From Xylocopilactobacillus apis (GTDB taxonomy: Bacteria; Bacillota; Bacilli; Lactobacillales; Lactobacillaceae), in NCBI RefSeq assembly GCF_033095965.1, contig NZ_AP026801.1:1074001-1138000 (forward strand): 64,000 nucleotides of DNA, written 5' to 3'. This document shows, piece by piece, positions 27,048 to 36,288 of this stretch; positions within the stretch are counted from its first letter, which is position 1, and each line of letters begins with the position of its first letter. A program made the position numbers and the translations under genes. Under the pieces are notes generated by a model. The model was given only the letters and a program-made list of their open reading frames with translations. It was not told where the DNA came from and did no database searches.

Positions 27048-28586
27048 TCATTTAAGCTTAAAAATCATATAATTACTCTCATCACCATTGATTGCCTTAT
27101 TATCAAACACAGTAGGTGATGGTAACTTCTGAGCGTAGTCAACAATATCTTGGTTTGTATAGTAACGCATGATCATTTTATCAATTTTTGGCTGATACTC
27201 TAAGCCTTGCGTTCCAGTATTATTATATAGCCAATAGACATGACTGTATTTATTTTTAATTTTTTCGATATTTTTCTTAAATTTCGAAAAAGGCATGTTC
27301 CAAAAGTAATCATAATCCCAAGGAGTATAAGTTAACTTCTTCATTGCTCGAATGTCAATCATCTTTTGAGTCGGTTTCATATAACCCACTACTGGGGTTG
27401 CAAGAAAGGCATTGGTATCAATCAGCACCGCATCACTTGGTAATTCTTTGTTGATGTACTCCCCTACTTCTTTTGATTCTGAAAAAGGTTCGTTAAAGTC
27501 CTGAACAGCATCCACTGCGTTACTGAAACTTGAAATTGCACCAACAACAACAATCGCTCCAATAAAGACATAACTAAACGTGTCCCCTGCTAAACCAGTT
27601 TTTGAAATTATTTCATACGGCTGATAATCATGGTCTTCTAAAATCGTCCACATAATATAAAGCAAAATATAAAATAGTGAAATAACTTTAGCCTGCATAT
27701 AGATGATGGTGCTGTATACAAAAGCACTGACTAGTGCCATGAAAACGGTCGAAACTAATAAGATAAAAAATTGTTTACGATAGTAAATTCCTAAATAAAT
27801 GAACAAAATCAGCCAGAAAATAACAGTAATTATAGCTGGGACTTTTAAAGTTACAAATGTATCTGAGAAAAATTTCCAAACAGTAGTCAGATAGTCACTC
27901 ATAACAAAACCAGCAGTTGGTCCCGAAGTTGTGCCGACAATCACGTTGACTTTATTTAAAAATACCACCTGAATGAAGAGAATAATGGTACTGAGGGAAA
28001 CTAGAATTAAAACTCCAAATTCGCTTTTTTTGCGGTCTTTTTCTTTCCATAATTCAATTAAATAAATGAGCCACAGGATAAACGCTACCCCAATCATCAT
28101 TAAATGGGTATGAATCAAAAGAGCTAAAGAAATTCCGTAAGGCCAAGGATTAGTATGACGATTCTGATAAAAGACGCAAAGCAGAACCATTAATAATCCG
28201 ATTAAGCAATAATTCCTTGAAATAACTGGGTAGTTATAAAGAAACATCGGAGTAAAAAGCAAAATAAGCTTAATGGTCTGACTAAATGGCCCAAATTTTA
28301 ATAAAAGAAAGGCCGTCACTGTCATAACTAGTAAACTTAAAACATTAAGAGTGATAATCGGTAAACCCATCTTTGCAAAAATTGCAAGGAAGTAATACCA
28401 CAAAGAAGGATGCCCTTGTTGAATTGAGCCCGTAAAAATCTGCCAAGTGCTTGAATCACGAGCAAAAAGCCAAGCGTTTATCTCATCACGCCATGGTTCG
28501 TGGTTAAAAAGTAAAAATAAGTTGAGGCAAAAATAAATTAAAGTTCCACCATATACAACTAACGGTTTAGTTCTTTTTTCTTCCAA
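27048..28586 (-). CDS. GT-C fold membrane glycosyltransferase (dolichyl-P-sugar type)
   Basis: 512 residues with about ten membrane helices. The first loop has HEPWRDEINAW, the acidic DE pair expected of GT-C enzymes that use polyprenyl-phosphate sugars. A soluble extracytoplasmic C-terminal domain (about 385-512) follows. It probably transfers a sugar outside the membrane from a lipid donor made by the GT2 enzyme encoded next to it. It is the last gene of the accessory glycan cluster. Confidence 0.75.
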   Translation of the reverse strand: MEEKRTKPLVVYGGTLIYFCLNLFLLFNHEPWRDEINAWLFARDSSTWQIFTGSIQQGHPSLWYYFLAIFAKMGLPIITLNVLSLLVMTVTAFLLLKFGPFSQTIKLILLFTPMFLYNYPVISRNYCLIGLLMVLLCVFYQNRHTNPWPYGISLALLIHTHLMMIGVAFILWLIYLIELWKEKDRKKSEFGVLILVSLSTIILFIQVVFLNKVNVIVGTTSGPTAGFVMSDYLTTVWKFFSDTFVTLKVPAIITVIFWLILFIYLGIYYRKQFFILLVSTVFMALVSAFVYSTIIYMQAKVISLFYILLYIMWTILEDHDYQPYEIISKTGLAGDTFSYVFIGAIVVVGAISSFSNAVDAVQDFNEPFSESKEVGEYINKELPSDAVLIDTNAFLATPVVGYMKPTQKMIDIRAMKKLTYTPWDYDYFWNMPFSKFKKNIEKIKNKYSHVYWLYNNTGTQGLEYQPKIDKMIMRYYTNQDIVDYAQKLPSPTVFDNKAINGDESNYMIFKLK

Positions 28587-28618
28587 AAATTTTCTCCCAA
28601 ATTTTATTAGCTAGTTAT

Positions 28619-29557
28619 TTATCGGAATTTATCAACGTCTTTAACCAAATAATCTTGATGCGAAAAATTCATTCTTACCAGTAAATCAAGATACTTGATA
28701 ACGATTGTAAAAAATAGAAAAATTCCGAAAAATCCAAACGAAATGTATAACATCGTCGTCGACCAACCGGTTACAGCATTTCCTGATAAATATAAAACTA
28801 ATGTATATATTACCGCAAAAATTGTTAATAACAGCATTAAAATAGATAAAAATAAAGAAAAACGATAGAAGAAATTAGTAAACAAAATTAGATTATTTAA
28901 AGCATGTGAGAATCGATTTTGGTTACGAGAAAGCTTTTTCTTATTGACATGAATTGTAGCTTCATAAGAAATAGTTTTGCGGTTTAAGCCTGAGTTAGCA
29001 TAGGTTGCCTTACTGTACATCGAGTATTCATTTAACATCTTGACCCGATTAATAGCTCTCCTAGAAACAAGACGCATTCGTTCCGTGCCGATTTCATATT
29101 GAATATTAGCAAAATGATTAAAGACAAAATAAAACATCTTCGACATAAATCGCTCACTATTTTTTTCAGAAGCGACAACGATATCATTGTTACCAAGGGC
29201 TGCTTCATACATTTGCCAAAGAACATCGATTTTATAATTAATGAACACGGAATCAAACTCATAAACAAAGTCGCCTAAAGCTAAATCAGAACCAGCATTA
29301 AGGGATTTTTCTTTACCCTGAAAATAACTCATGGTAATAATACTTAAAGATCCCCCATTTTCAGTAGAAACAACCGATTTCAGCTCATCGATACTGCCGT
29401 CAGTGGAAGCATCATCAACGAATATTATTTCATAATTTAAAAACTTACTTTTTAAAAAGCCGTTCATTTCCTCGTAAAAATCTTTAATCAAATTTTTGTT
29501 GTTATGAACATATGCAACGAGAGAAACGAAGTTTTGTTCTTTATTACTATTTTCCAT
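28619..29557 (-). CDS. GT2 glycosyltransferase with two C-terminal membrane helices (GtrB/DPM1-like)
   Basis: 312 residues. The GT-A nucleotide-binding motif is EIIFVDDASTDGS, and two helices (about 235-260 and 272-297) anchor it. GtrB-like enzymes load a sugar from a nucleotide donor onto undecaprenyl phosphate. The usual second acidic motif (D-x-D, as in DADLQDP) reads EFDSVF here, so the metal site is atypical. It overlaps the oxidoreductase gene by 11 bp. Confidence 0.8.
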   Translation of the reverse strand: MENSNKEQNFVSLVAYVHNNKNLIKDFYEEMNGFLKSKFLNYEIIFVDDASTDGSIDELKSVVSTENGGSLSIITMSYFQGKEKSLNAGSDLALGDFVYEFDSVFINYKIDVLWQMYEAALGNNDIVVASEKNSERFMSKMFYFVFNHFANIQYEIGTERMRLVSRRAINRVKMLNEYSMYSKATYANSGLNRKTISYEATIHVNKKKLSRNQNRFSHALNNLILFTNFFYRFSLFLSILMLLLTIFAVIYTLVLYLSGNAVTGWSTTMLYISFGFFGIFLFFTIVIKYLDLLVRMNFSHQDYLVKDVDKFR

Positions 29558-30680
29558 TTAACAAGACCTTATCTAAATCATAAACTGTATTTATTTTTCC
29601 TGATAAAACACTAACAAACATTGGACTTTCATTCATTACCTTTACAACAGTTGGCCTACTGTCATCAATTTCTGAAGCTTTTAAAATTGGCTTCATTGAA
29701 AACAGCGACTTTTTATACTTAAACTCATATTCATCTTTAATATACTTTTTGGCAATTGAACGCATATAAAGATAAGCAGTTAAAGGCCGAACCGGACAAT
29801 CATTGCAATTGCCTAAGTCCTCAGGTGAACAATAACCATTGCTCCTTGCCTGACAAGGGAAGGTTGGAAGATTATCATAACTTGTTTCATGAGGAGTAAA
29901 AGTTACTGCCGTCAGTGAATGAAGTCCGGTTTTGCCAAATGGCATCAAGGAGAAAAATGGCCCGTCCATGACAGTTAACCCTTTATCTTTTAATAAATCG
30001 TTAACCTCGACCAGAATAATTTCACATTTTTCGTATTTAATTTGAAAAGGCTGATATCCTAAGAGACTATGAACCTCGTTAACTCCAGCATAAGAAGAAT
30101 TCAAAATAAAATCCGTATCAAATTCTTTGCCATCAGCTAAAGAAACTTCGAAATGAGAATCTAACTGTTTAATAGCAGTAATTTTAGCCGAGAAAAGCAT
30201 CTCAACGTTTGGAAATTGAGCAATTTCTTTTAAGAAAAAGTCACGAATAATATGAGCGTCAAATGTATACTCTTTCGTCAAAAACGCTCCGTCGCACATC
30301 TCAGGATTAAAATAATTTTCCCTTGGCATTTCCTCGCAAAAAATCCCGGCATCGCTGCAGAATTTTTTAAATTCATCCTTATTAGTCCAACTAAAGTGAG
30401 ATGAGGTGGCATAAATTTGATCAAAAGTCTTTAAAATTGCAAAATCAAAATCTTCAACAAAACGATCAAAATACTTTTTAGATTTAATGGCAGTAGAAAT
30501 AGAACGTGGATAATGATACCCCATATGGACTCGTGCTTGATTGATATATGTAGCACGCATAAAAGGTTCGGGATCCTTTTCAATCAGTAAGATCTTCTGA
30601 TTACCCTGTTTTCCCGTTAGCCATGCGGAATAAAGTCCGTATAGTCCGCCGCCAATGATTATTTTGTCGTAATGTTTCAA
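29547..30680 (-). CDS. FAD-dependent oxidoreductase (DAO-like) with a four-Cys insert
   Basis: 377 residues. The N-terminal dinucleotide fold starts KIIIGGGLYGLYSAW, with LLIEKD as the ribose-binding acidic end. Near residues 275-300 is an unusual block PCQARSNGYC..NCNDCPVRP, spacing C-x7-C-x7-C-x2-C, which could bind Zn or an Fe-S cluster. Substrate unknown; in this locus a sugar or lipid-linked sugar is plausible. It lies between the frameshifted membrane protein gene and the GT2 gene. Confidence 0.7.
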   Translation of the reverse strand: MKHYDKIIIGGGLYGLYSAWLTGKQGNQKILLIEKDPEPFMRATYINQARVHMGYHYPRSISTAIKSKKYFDRFVEDFDFAILKTFDQIYATSSHFSWTNKDEFKKFCSDAGIFCEEMPRENYFNPEMCDGAFLTKEYTFDAHIIRDFFLKEIAQFPNVEMLFSAKITAIKQLDSHFEVSLADGKEFDTDFILNSSYAGVNEVHSLLGYQPFQIKYEKCEIILVEVNDLLKDKGLTVMDGPFFSLMPFGKTGLHSLTAVTFTPHETSYDNLPTFPCQARSNGYCSPEDLGNCNDCPVRPLTAYLYMRSIAKKYIKDEYEFKYKKSLFSMKPILKASEIDDSRPTVVKVMNESPMFVSVLSGKINTVYDLDKVLLNGK

Positions 30681-30692
30681 ATTATCCTCCTG

Positions 30693-32063
30693 CTATTCTT
30701 TTATTTGTATCAATGAAGGATATTGTAAATCCATTGATGATCCTTCAACAACCACCTCAATCCCTAAATTAGTACGAGATACTTTTTTGATTTTTATGGT
30801 GTTATTTTTATTATCAACTAACTTAGAACTCATTTTTAATCTATTAAATAGTGATGGATTATAATCAAACAAAACTTTATTTTGAGAAATCCCATTAATC
30901 CAAAACTTATTGTTTATATCAGAAGCAACCCATGCATTCAACCATTGAGAAGATAACTCATTATCGCTAAAATATAAAACTTTTACGTTAGTTTTCTTTG
31001 TATCGAATATGAAAACATTAGAAATGGGATTCATTGCCCATTGAAATTTTGAATCTTTTAAATCATTTTGAATTAGAATCGTATATCGTTTTCTACTTTT
31101 TTTTGTATTTTGAAATAAACTGCTAAGAGATTCGGTATCTCTAATTCCATGATCAAAAAGCAAATCAGTATAACCTCTCACTGGTTGTGTTGCCCCAAAA
31201 ATAGATGTTTCTAAGTACGGTTTCATATAGTGAGCAATTTTTTGGTTATTTTTTCTAAAATCTGTATTCCAAACATAAGAACTGTCATAATTATAATTAA
31301 TGGTATTCATTATGCCTACGAATAATACTAGTGCAGTAATAACCAACCTTTTTTTATAATAAAATATAATCATAGCACTTATATCACAAATAATTAGAAC
31401 TAAAATAAATACCAATTTCATTCTATCAAAAGTGTATAAAATAGCATGTTCTTTCATTAATACATTTTCTATCATAGGAAATAAAAATAAAAATAAAAAA
31501 TATTTATTTTTAACAAAAATGGATGAATATTTTCTATATGAATTTCGTTTTTGTTGATAGATAACAAAAGAAACTATTATAAGAAAAACTAGAAGAACAA
31601 AAGTAAATTTAAATGAAGACCAGTATCCTAAAAATAAGCTATTAATAGAAAGATGACTTGCTATACTACGGGAAAAGAATCGTTCTTTCATTGCTTTTAT
31701 AAAATTATTAAAGCTAATATTCAGAAGAAAATGACCACAGAAAATTAAAGCCGACAAAGTAGAAAGGCCCAAAATATATAGTCCTTTAAAAAAAGCTTGT
31801 TTTTTACTATTTTTCCATTTAGAAATAACCTCAATGATAGCAAAACCAATATTGGCAACATACCCTGTCCATTCAATATAAGGATTTAGTAAAGTCATAA
31901 TCAAAAAAACAATATAAGCATTTTTAGAGTTAACCGATCTGTAACGATAATATGAGTAGAACTGAATTAAAAGGGTCACTTGCATCAATGAATGATGCCA
32001 ATAAACAATTCCCATGTTGTGAAGTAAAACTGGTTCCATAGTATAGACAATGATACCAATCAT
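30693..32063 (-). CDS. 3' part of a frameshifted GT-C-like membrane protein
   Basis: 456 residues in the open frame from an ATG at 32063 that has no Shine-Dalgarno. The frame continues upstream as LLDLFKDYKGRYTVS and would join the 139-residue frame at 32102-32521 if one base were added in the T5 run (A5 at 32110-32114 on the plus strand). It has about eight helices and then an extracytoplasmic C-terminal domain. The intact gene would encode about 610 residues. Function: probably a glycosyltransferase or polymer-handling protein of the glycan locus. Confidence 0.65.
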   Translation of the reverse strand: MIGIIVYTMEPVLLHNMGIVYWHHSLMQVTLLIQFYSYYRYRSVNSKNAYIVFLIMTLLNPYIEWTGYVANIGFAIIEVISKWKNSKKQAFFKGLYILGLSTLSALIFCGHFLLNISFNNFIKAMKERFFSRSIASHLSINSLFLGYWSSFKFTFVLLVFLIIVSFVIYQQKRNSYRKYSSIFVKNKYFLFLFLFPMIENVLMKEHAILYTFDRMKLVFILVLIICDISAMIIFYYKKRLVITALVLFVGIMNTINYNYDSSYVWNTDFRKNNQKIAHYMKPYLETSIFGATQPVRGYTDLLFDHGIRDTESLSSLFQNTKKSRKRYTILIQNDLKDSKFQWAMNPISNVFIFDTKKTNVKVLYFSDNELSSQWLNAWVASDINNKFWINGISQNKVLFDYNPSLFNRLKMSSKLVDNKNNTIKIKKVSRTNLGIEVVVEGSSMDLQYPSLIQIKE

Positions 32064-32101
32064 AGAAACTGTATAGCGACCTTTGTAGTCCTTAAATAAA
32101 T

Positions 32102-32521
32102 CTAATAAGAAAAAGCTAAAATTAAGGCTGAGATAATAAATAAAATAGTGTTAAACAGATAAATTGAAAATTCATTAAATCCTAAATTAAACAACTTTAA
32201 AAATAAATACGGTAATGCATAACCGATACCTGAAAAAGATGTGTAATAATAATTTCCACCGTTTCCAAGAATTGTTAATCCCCAAGGGATATATTTATTA
32301 TCAATTCCACCTAATGAGGTTAATGGAAGGAATTTATGAACACTTAGAGGCGTTTCATCAAAACATTTCAAAGTGTATAAAACATGCCAAGTTGCATCTG
32401 AATCTATATAATTTATTTCTCCGCTTTTATATTTTACAAAAGCTAAAACTATAACAATTAAAATGGTTAAAATTATGACATAAATTTTTTTGTTCTTTAT
32501 AAAATTTTTCCTGGAATCCAA
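32102..32521 (-). CDS. 5' part of a frameshifted GT-C-like membrane protein
   Basis: 139 residues, starting at a TTG (32519-32521) with a good Shine-Dalgarno (AAGGAG, 7 nt upstream), so this is the true beginning of the gene. There is one N-terminal helix, then a loop with IDSDATWH (acidic pair as in GT-C first loops) and two further helices, then a stop (TAG) right after a T5 run. The remainder of the protein lies in the next frame. Confidence 0.65.
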   Translation of the reverse strand: MDSRKNFIKNKKIYVIILTILIVIVLAFVKYKSGEINYIDSDATWHVLYTLKCFDETPLSVHKFLPLTSLGGIDNKYIPWGLTILGNGGNYYYTSFSGIGYALPYLFLKLFNLGFNEFSIYLFNTILFIISALILAFSY

Positions 32522-32568
32522 GACTTCACTCCTTAACTATGTATCATCAGTATACATGATTATACATT

Positions 32569-33954
32569 TTACTGGTTAGAAATGTTTTTATAATCATATT
32601 TTATTATTTCTGAAATTTTAGTACTCTCAATTATTAGGTTAGATTTATTTTGTGGAAATGGGAACAACAATGCCACTCCTTTTCCATTATTTAAATACAC
32701 CGGTATTTCATATTCGCCTTTAATTGGTAAATTAAAATAACTAGAGCCAGCCTTTCCGGCAAATTCATCTGGTAATGCAGAAATGATTCCAATATTCGAA
32801 TGTATGGTACCAAACGTTTGATCTACAACCTTATACTTTATTTTAAGACTAGCTATTCCATTAATTTTTTTGGAAGTTTTTATTTCAATTCCTGTAATAT
32901 CAGACACTCCTTCCATTACGGTGACTTTAATTTTTTGAGTTAAAATAGAATATTTGCTTGAAATGATGCGATTTTTATTATCTTTCCTCCAAATATCAGC
33001 GTAAGAATGAGTATCAACATAGTGATAATGTTCAAAAATATACTTGAAAAAATACCAATTACTATTGATTATCCATTCATAATAACCTAACGAACTTTTA
33101 ATAGAGGGCGTCAAAAAAACATTATAATTATTTTTTTGAAAATTTTTAAGATAATTTTTTTGTGCTTTTGGTCCAAGAGCGTGAATTATATAATCTTCAT
33201 GCGATTTAGAAAATTTATTATTAATAACTTCTAGAGCAGAAGAATAAGTAGAAAAGAAATTTTTACCTTTAGTTTTATCAATAAGAGTATCAAAGCCTTC
33301 ATCACTTACACCTGGTACACCGGCATACAAAGAAACACCATCATTACTTAAATATCCCCCTAAATTTTTATAATAAACGCCATTTTCTGCACGAGTTGCG
33401 TAAGTATTGATAACCTCTTTTGATAAATTAATTTGACTAATAGCAAAACAAGAAATACAAATAATTGATACTAAAAAGATCGAAAAACTATTTTTGGTTG
33501 AACTTTCTGTTTCTTTTCCTTTATGCACTAATAAATTAAATAAGTAGCCAAATGTAGAGGAAAAAAGAACTAAAGCAATAAAATCAGTTTTTGTGGTGGA
33601 GCTAAAAATTGCATAGAGCCAACGATCAAAAAAATAAGAGAGATAAATGAATAATAATCCTACGTGAAATAAATATTCATTTGTATTTTGCGTTTTAATC
33701 GTAAGAATAAATTCAAGAACTATATAAAATAATAACAAATAATCAAAAAGTTTAAAGTGGGTAAAAATATCAAAAAAAGAAAAAACGTAAGTTTTAGGAA
33801 AAAGTTGATAATACCAAGATTGTGCGCCTGAAGTTCCCAAAATAGACTCAAAATAGCTTCCAATGTTTACGTGTGTAGTTATTATTATTATTAACAGCCA
33901 TATACTTAACGTTCCTAAAATCCAAATTATAATATACTTTAAATTTTTTTCCAA
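32569..33954 (-). CDS. 3' part of a second frameshifted polytopic membrane protein
   Basis: 461 residues in the frame opened by a TTG at 33954, which has no Shine-Dalgarno. Its first residues EKNLKYIIIW join smoothly to the upstream frame (…KKYKYDWKK) if an A7 run (T7 at 33944-33950 on the plus strand) had one more base. Helices fill about 1-185; a large extracytoplasmic C-terminal domain with a beta-rich end follows. The restored protein would be about 705 residues. The family is not recognised beyond a GT-C-like layout. Confidence 0.6.
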   Translation of the reverse strand: MEKNLKYIIIWILGTLSIWLLIIIITTHVNIGSYFESILGTSGAQSWYYQLFPKTYVFSFFDIFTHFKLFDYLLLFYIVLEFILTIKTQNTNEYLFHVGLLFIYLSYFFDRWLYAIFSSTTKTDFIALVLFSSTFGYLFNLLVHKGKETESSTKNSFSIFLVSIICISCFAISQINLSKEVINTYATRAENGVYYKNLGGYLSNDGVSLYAGVPGVSDEGFDTLIDKTKGKNFFSTYSSALEVINNKFSKSHEDYIIHALGPKAQKNYLKNFQKNNYNVFLTPSIKSSLGYYEWIINSNWYFFKYIFEHYHYVDTHSYADIWRKDNKNRIISSKYSILTQKIKVTVMEGVSDITGIEIKTSKKINGIASLKIKYKVVDQTFGTIHSNIGIISALPDEFAGKAGSSYFNLPIKGEYEIPVYLNNGKGVALLFPFPQNKSNLIIESTKISEIIKYDYKNISNQ

Positions 33955-34679
33955 TCGTATTTATATTTTTTTATTAATAATATTAAAAAACACAACGAAG
34001 ATGCAACAAAACTAGAAATTCCAGTATCATTTGAAAACAGAATTAAAAATCCATTAAAAAGAGATGTGCAAATTGAAAATTTTAAAAAACTTTTAAAATA
34101 TAATTTTTTAATAATTAAGAATACAATCAGAAAATATAAAATAACGCAACTTCCACGTAAAATTCTTGCTGAGGGTCCTGGCGTAATGTAATTAGTTGAA
34201 ACACTAAATATTTTTTTTGTTAAATAGTCAATGACACCAGGGTAGACTTCGTAACCAACAACAAATAATGTTGAAGCTAATAACGAAACATTTGTATTTT
34301 TTGTTATTAATTTAACGATTACAAATATTATCGACGCAGTTAATGTAATTGTTAGAAAAACTCCGACAAAAAGACTACTAGCGAATGTTCCTCCAAAAAT
34401 TAAGGTAAATAAAGCTCCAATATATAGATGCCCCAATCCCAAATAAACAGAAAAATCTCTAAATGGTACAAATCCATGAAGTATTCTTCGCCAAGCATCA
34501 TAATTTTGGAAATCTCCATCGACTGCATAAAAGTCAACAAACGCAGCTCTTTTAAATGCCATATTCATTGCATAAACTAAAATTAGTAAAACAAACATAA
34601 ATGTGATAATTTTACTTCCATTTTTTTTAAAAAAATTGGCATTGACAATTTTTGATTTTGATTCTACTTCCTTATTCAA
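33939..34679 (-). CDS. 5' part of the second frameshifted polytopic membrane protein
   Basis: 246 residues with about six helices. The first extracytoplasmic loop contains AVDGDFQNYDAWRRILHGFVPFRDF, with the acidic residues typical of polyprenyl-P-sugar transferases. The frame ends DWKKI-stop at an A7 run, overlapping the following frame by 16 bp. It starts 15 bp after the GT2 stop. Confidence 0.65.
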   Translation of the reverse strand: MNKEVESKSKIVNANFFKKNGSKIITFMFVLLILVYAMNMAFKRAAFVDFYAVDGDFQNYDAWRRILHGFVPFRDFSVYLGLGHLYIGALFTLIFGGTFASSLFVGVFLTITLTASIIFVIVKLITKNTNVSLLASTLFVVGYEVYPGVIDYLTKKIFSVSTNYITPGPSARILRGSCVILYFLIVFLIIKKLYFKSFLKFSICTSLFNGFLILFSNDTGISSFVASSLCFLILLIKKYKYDWKKI

Positions 34680-34694
34680 TCTTTTACTCCCGAA

Positions 34695-35504
34695 TTAAAT
34701 TTGAGGCTTATATACACCATTATAATTATGCCATAAGATCTTCAATAGTTCTAAATTGCCTTTTAATGGGCTGATTTTAGTTGGGGTCTTACCTTTGGCT
34801 GGATACTTTCTTTTTACTGGTACTTCAGTAGATTTCAAGCCAATTTGATTTGCTCTTACTGATAAATACGCCAATAATTCATAGGTTTGAAAAATATCAC
34901 GCAAAGGCATTACTCTTGGATCTGATAAATATTTACGAGAATAAGCTCGATAAGCATTGGTCGTATCTGTATAACGTTGTCCGGCAGTTAGTGAAATGAC
35001 TGGAGCATGAATTAATCTCACTGATAAATCACGAACTAAAGGAGTGTTTATCCCTTCTCCTCCCTCAATAAAACGTGATCCTTGCACTAAATCATATCCT
35101 TGATCTAATTTTTGAATAAATTCAGGAACGTCTTCAATACTATCTTTATCATTACCATCAATGGTTACAATTCCCTGATAATTACGATTTAAAGCCCAAT
35201 AGATCCCCATTCTTAGCTGAGCTCCTTGGCGTCCCGGACCTTTTTTCGTTAAAATCGTATTCACATTAAGTGATTGTAATAAAGATAAATCATCAAGGCT
35301 TCCATCATCTGATCCGCCATCACAAATCACAATGTCGATTATAGTTCCGACCTTAGCTTTTTGCGCTCTCCTCAGCTCATTAATAATTCGATCCCCTTCA
35401 TTGATGACTGGAATCAATAATACATATTTATTTGACTTACTATTCAATTCAAGTGAATCAAAATCCGGTACCCCGGCAATTTTTTCGTAATTAATCGATA
35501 ACAT
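34695..35504 (-). CDS. GT2 glycosyltransferase (dolichyl-phosphate mannose synthase-like, soluble)
   Basis: 269 residues, GT-A fold. Motifs: VLLIPVINEGDRI, VICDGGSDDGS for nucleotide binding, VTIDGNDKDS as the metal-binding D-x-D, and the DPM-like SRFIEGGEGINTPLVRD. It has no membrane helix, unlike the second GT2 of the locus. It probably forms polyprenyl-phosphate sugar. It overlaps the TIM-barrel gene by 14 bp. Confidence 0.85.
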   Translation of the reverse strand: MLSINYEKIAGVPDFDSLELNSKSNKYVLLIPVINEGDRIINELRRAQKAKVGTIIDIVICDGGSDDGSLDDLSLLQSLNVNTILTKKGPGRQGAQLRMGIYWALNRNYQGIVTIDGNDKDSIEDVPEFIQKLDQGYDLVQGSRFIEGGEGINTPLVRDLSVRLIHAPVISLTAGQRYTDTTNAYRAYSRKYLSDPRVMPLRDIFQTYELLAYLSVRANQIGLKSTEVPVKRKYPAKGKTPTKISPLKGNLELLKILWHNYNGVYKPQI

Positions 35505-36288
35505 TTGAAAAATATTCCTTAATCTCTAATATTATTTCTTTGGTTGCATTTAAATCATTTAAATTTTTCATTTCAATTGATAGAAAGCCCGAATAATCTT
35601 TTAGATGCTGTGACAAAACCGAATAAAGATTTTCATGGATCAAAACCTTCTTTAATGACGGTTCTGATAAATGAATATGATTAATCAAGTTTAAATCATT
35701 GGATAAAATATCAGATAAATCTTCGTTATTTTCAATGACCGTTCCTAAATCAAGATTGAGTTTTAAACCCTGACTATTTACTTTTTTAATCAGATCGATC
35801 GCTTCTTTTGTGGTTAAAATAAAGTTTCCGCCATAAATAGAAGGATTGGCTTCAACTGCAAAAATAGTTTGATTTTCAAGAGCATAGTCACCAAGTTCTT
35901 TAAAAATATTAATAATTTTATCTTCTGAATAATTATCTGGCAGCAATCGATTTTTCGGTGATCCGAAAACTAGATTCTTAATTCCTAATTGTCCCGCAAA
36001 AGAGATCGCTTTTTTTAAATAGTTAACTAATATTGGACCATCTTTTGGATCAAAAATATTTTCTGTTCGTCCATAAATCAATGACTGCATGGACGGAACT
36101 ACAAGGTGGTATTTACTTAATTTTTCAAAATATTTTTTAAACTGCTCGACGTGATCATAAGGATTTTCAAGTTGAATCTTGGTTGGAATTAACTCAATTC
36201 CCTGATAATTATTAGTTTCAAGAAACGGCAAAATTTCGTCATCGTTCTTAAGATCCCACGCTATCTGAGAAATTGCTAGTTTTACCAT
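35491..36288 (-). CDS. TIM-barrel sugar (phosphate) isomerase/epimerase
   Basis: 265 residues of the xylose-isomerase-like/AP-endonuclease-2 fold. Likely metal ligands appear in order in AVEANP (Glu), LNLDLGT (Asp), HIHLSEP (His) and LSIEMK (Glu). It presumably interconverts a sugar for the pathway. It overlaps the epimerase gene by 7 bp and the GT2 gene by 14 bp, so the three are made together. Confidence 0.8.
   Translation of the reverse strand: MVKLAISQIAWDLKNDDEILPFLETNNYQGIELIPTKIQLENPYDHVEQFKKYFEKLSKYHLVVPSMQSLIYGRTENIFDPKDGPILVNYLKKAISFAGQLGIKNLVFGSPKNRLLPDNYSEDKIINIFKELGDYALENQTIFAVEANPSIYGGNFILTTKEAIDLIKKVNSQGLKLNLDLGTVIENNEDLSDILSNDLNLINHIHLSEPSLKKVLIHENLYSVLSQHLKDYSGFLSIEMKNLNDLNATKEIILEIKEYFSNVID

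Noticed and set aside
33939-33954. Independent start (TTG) for the 461-residue protein
   Set aside because: No Shine-Dalgarno and the sequence joins smoothly to the upstream frame across an A7 run, so a frameshift explains it better.
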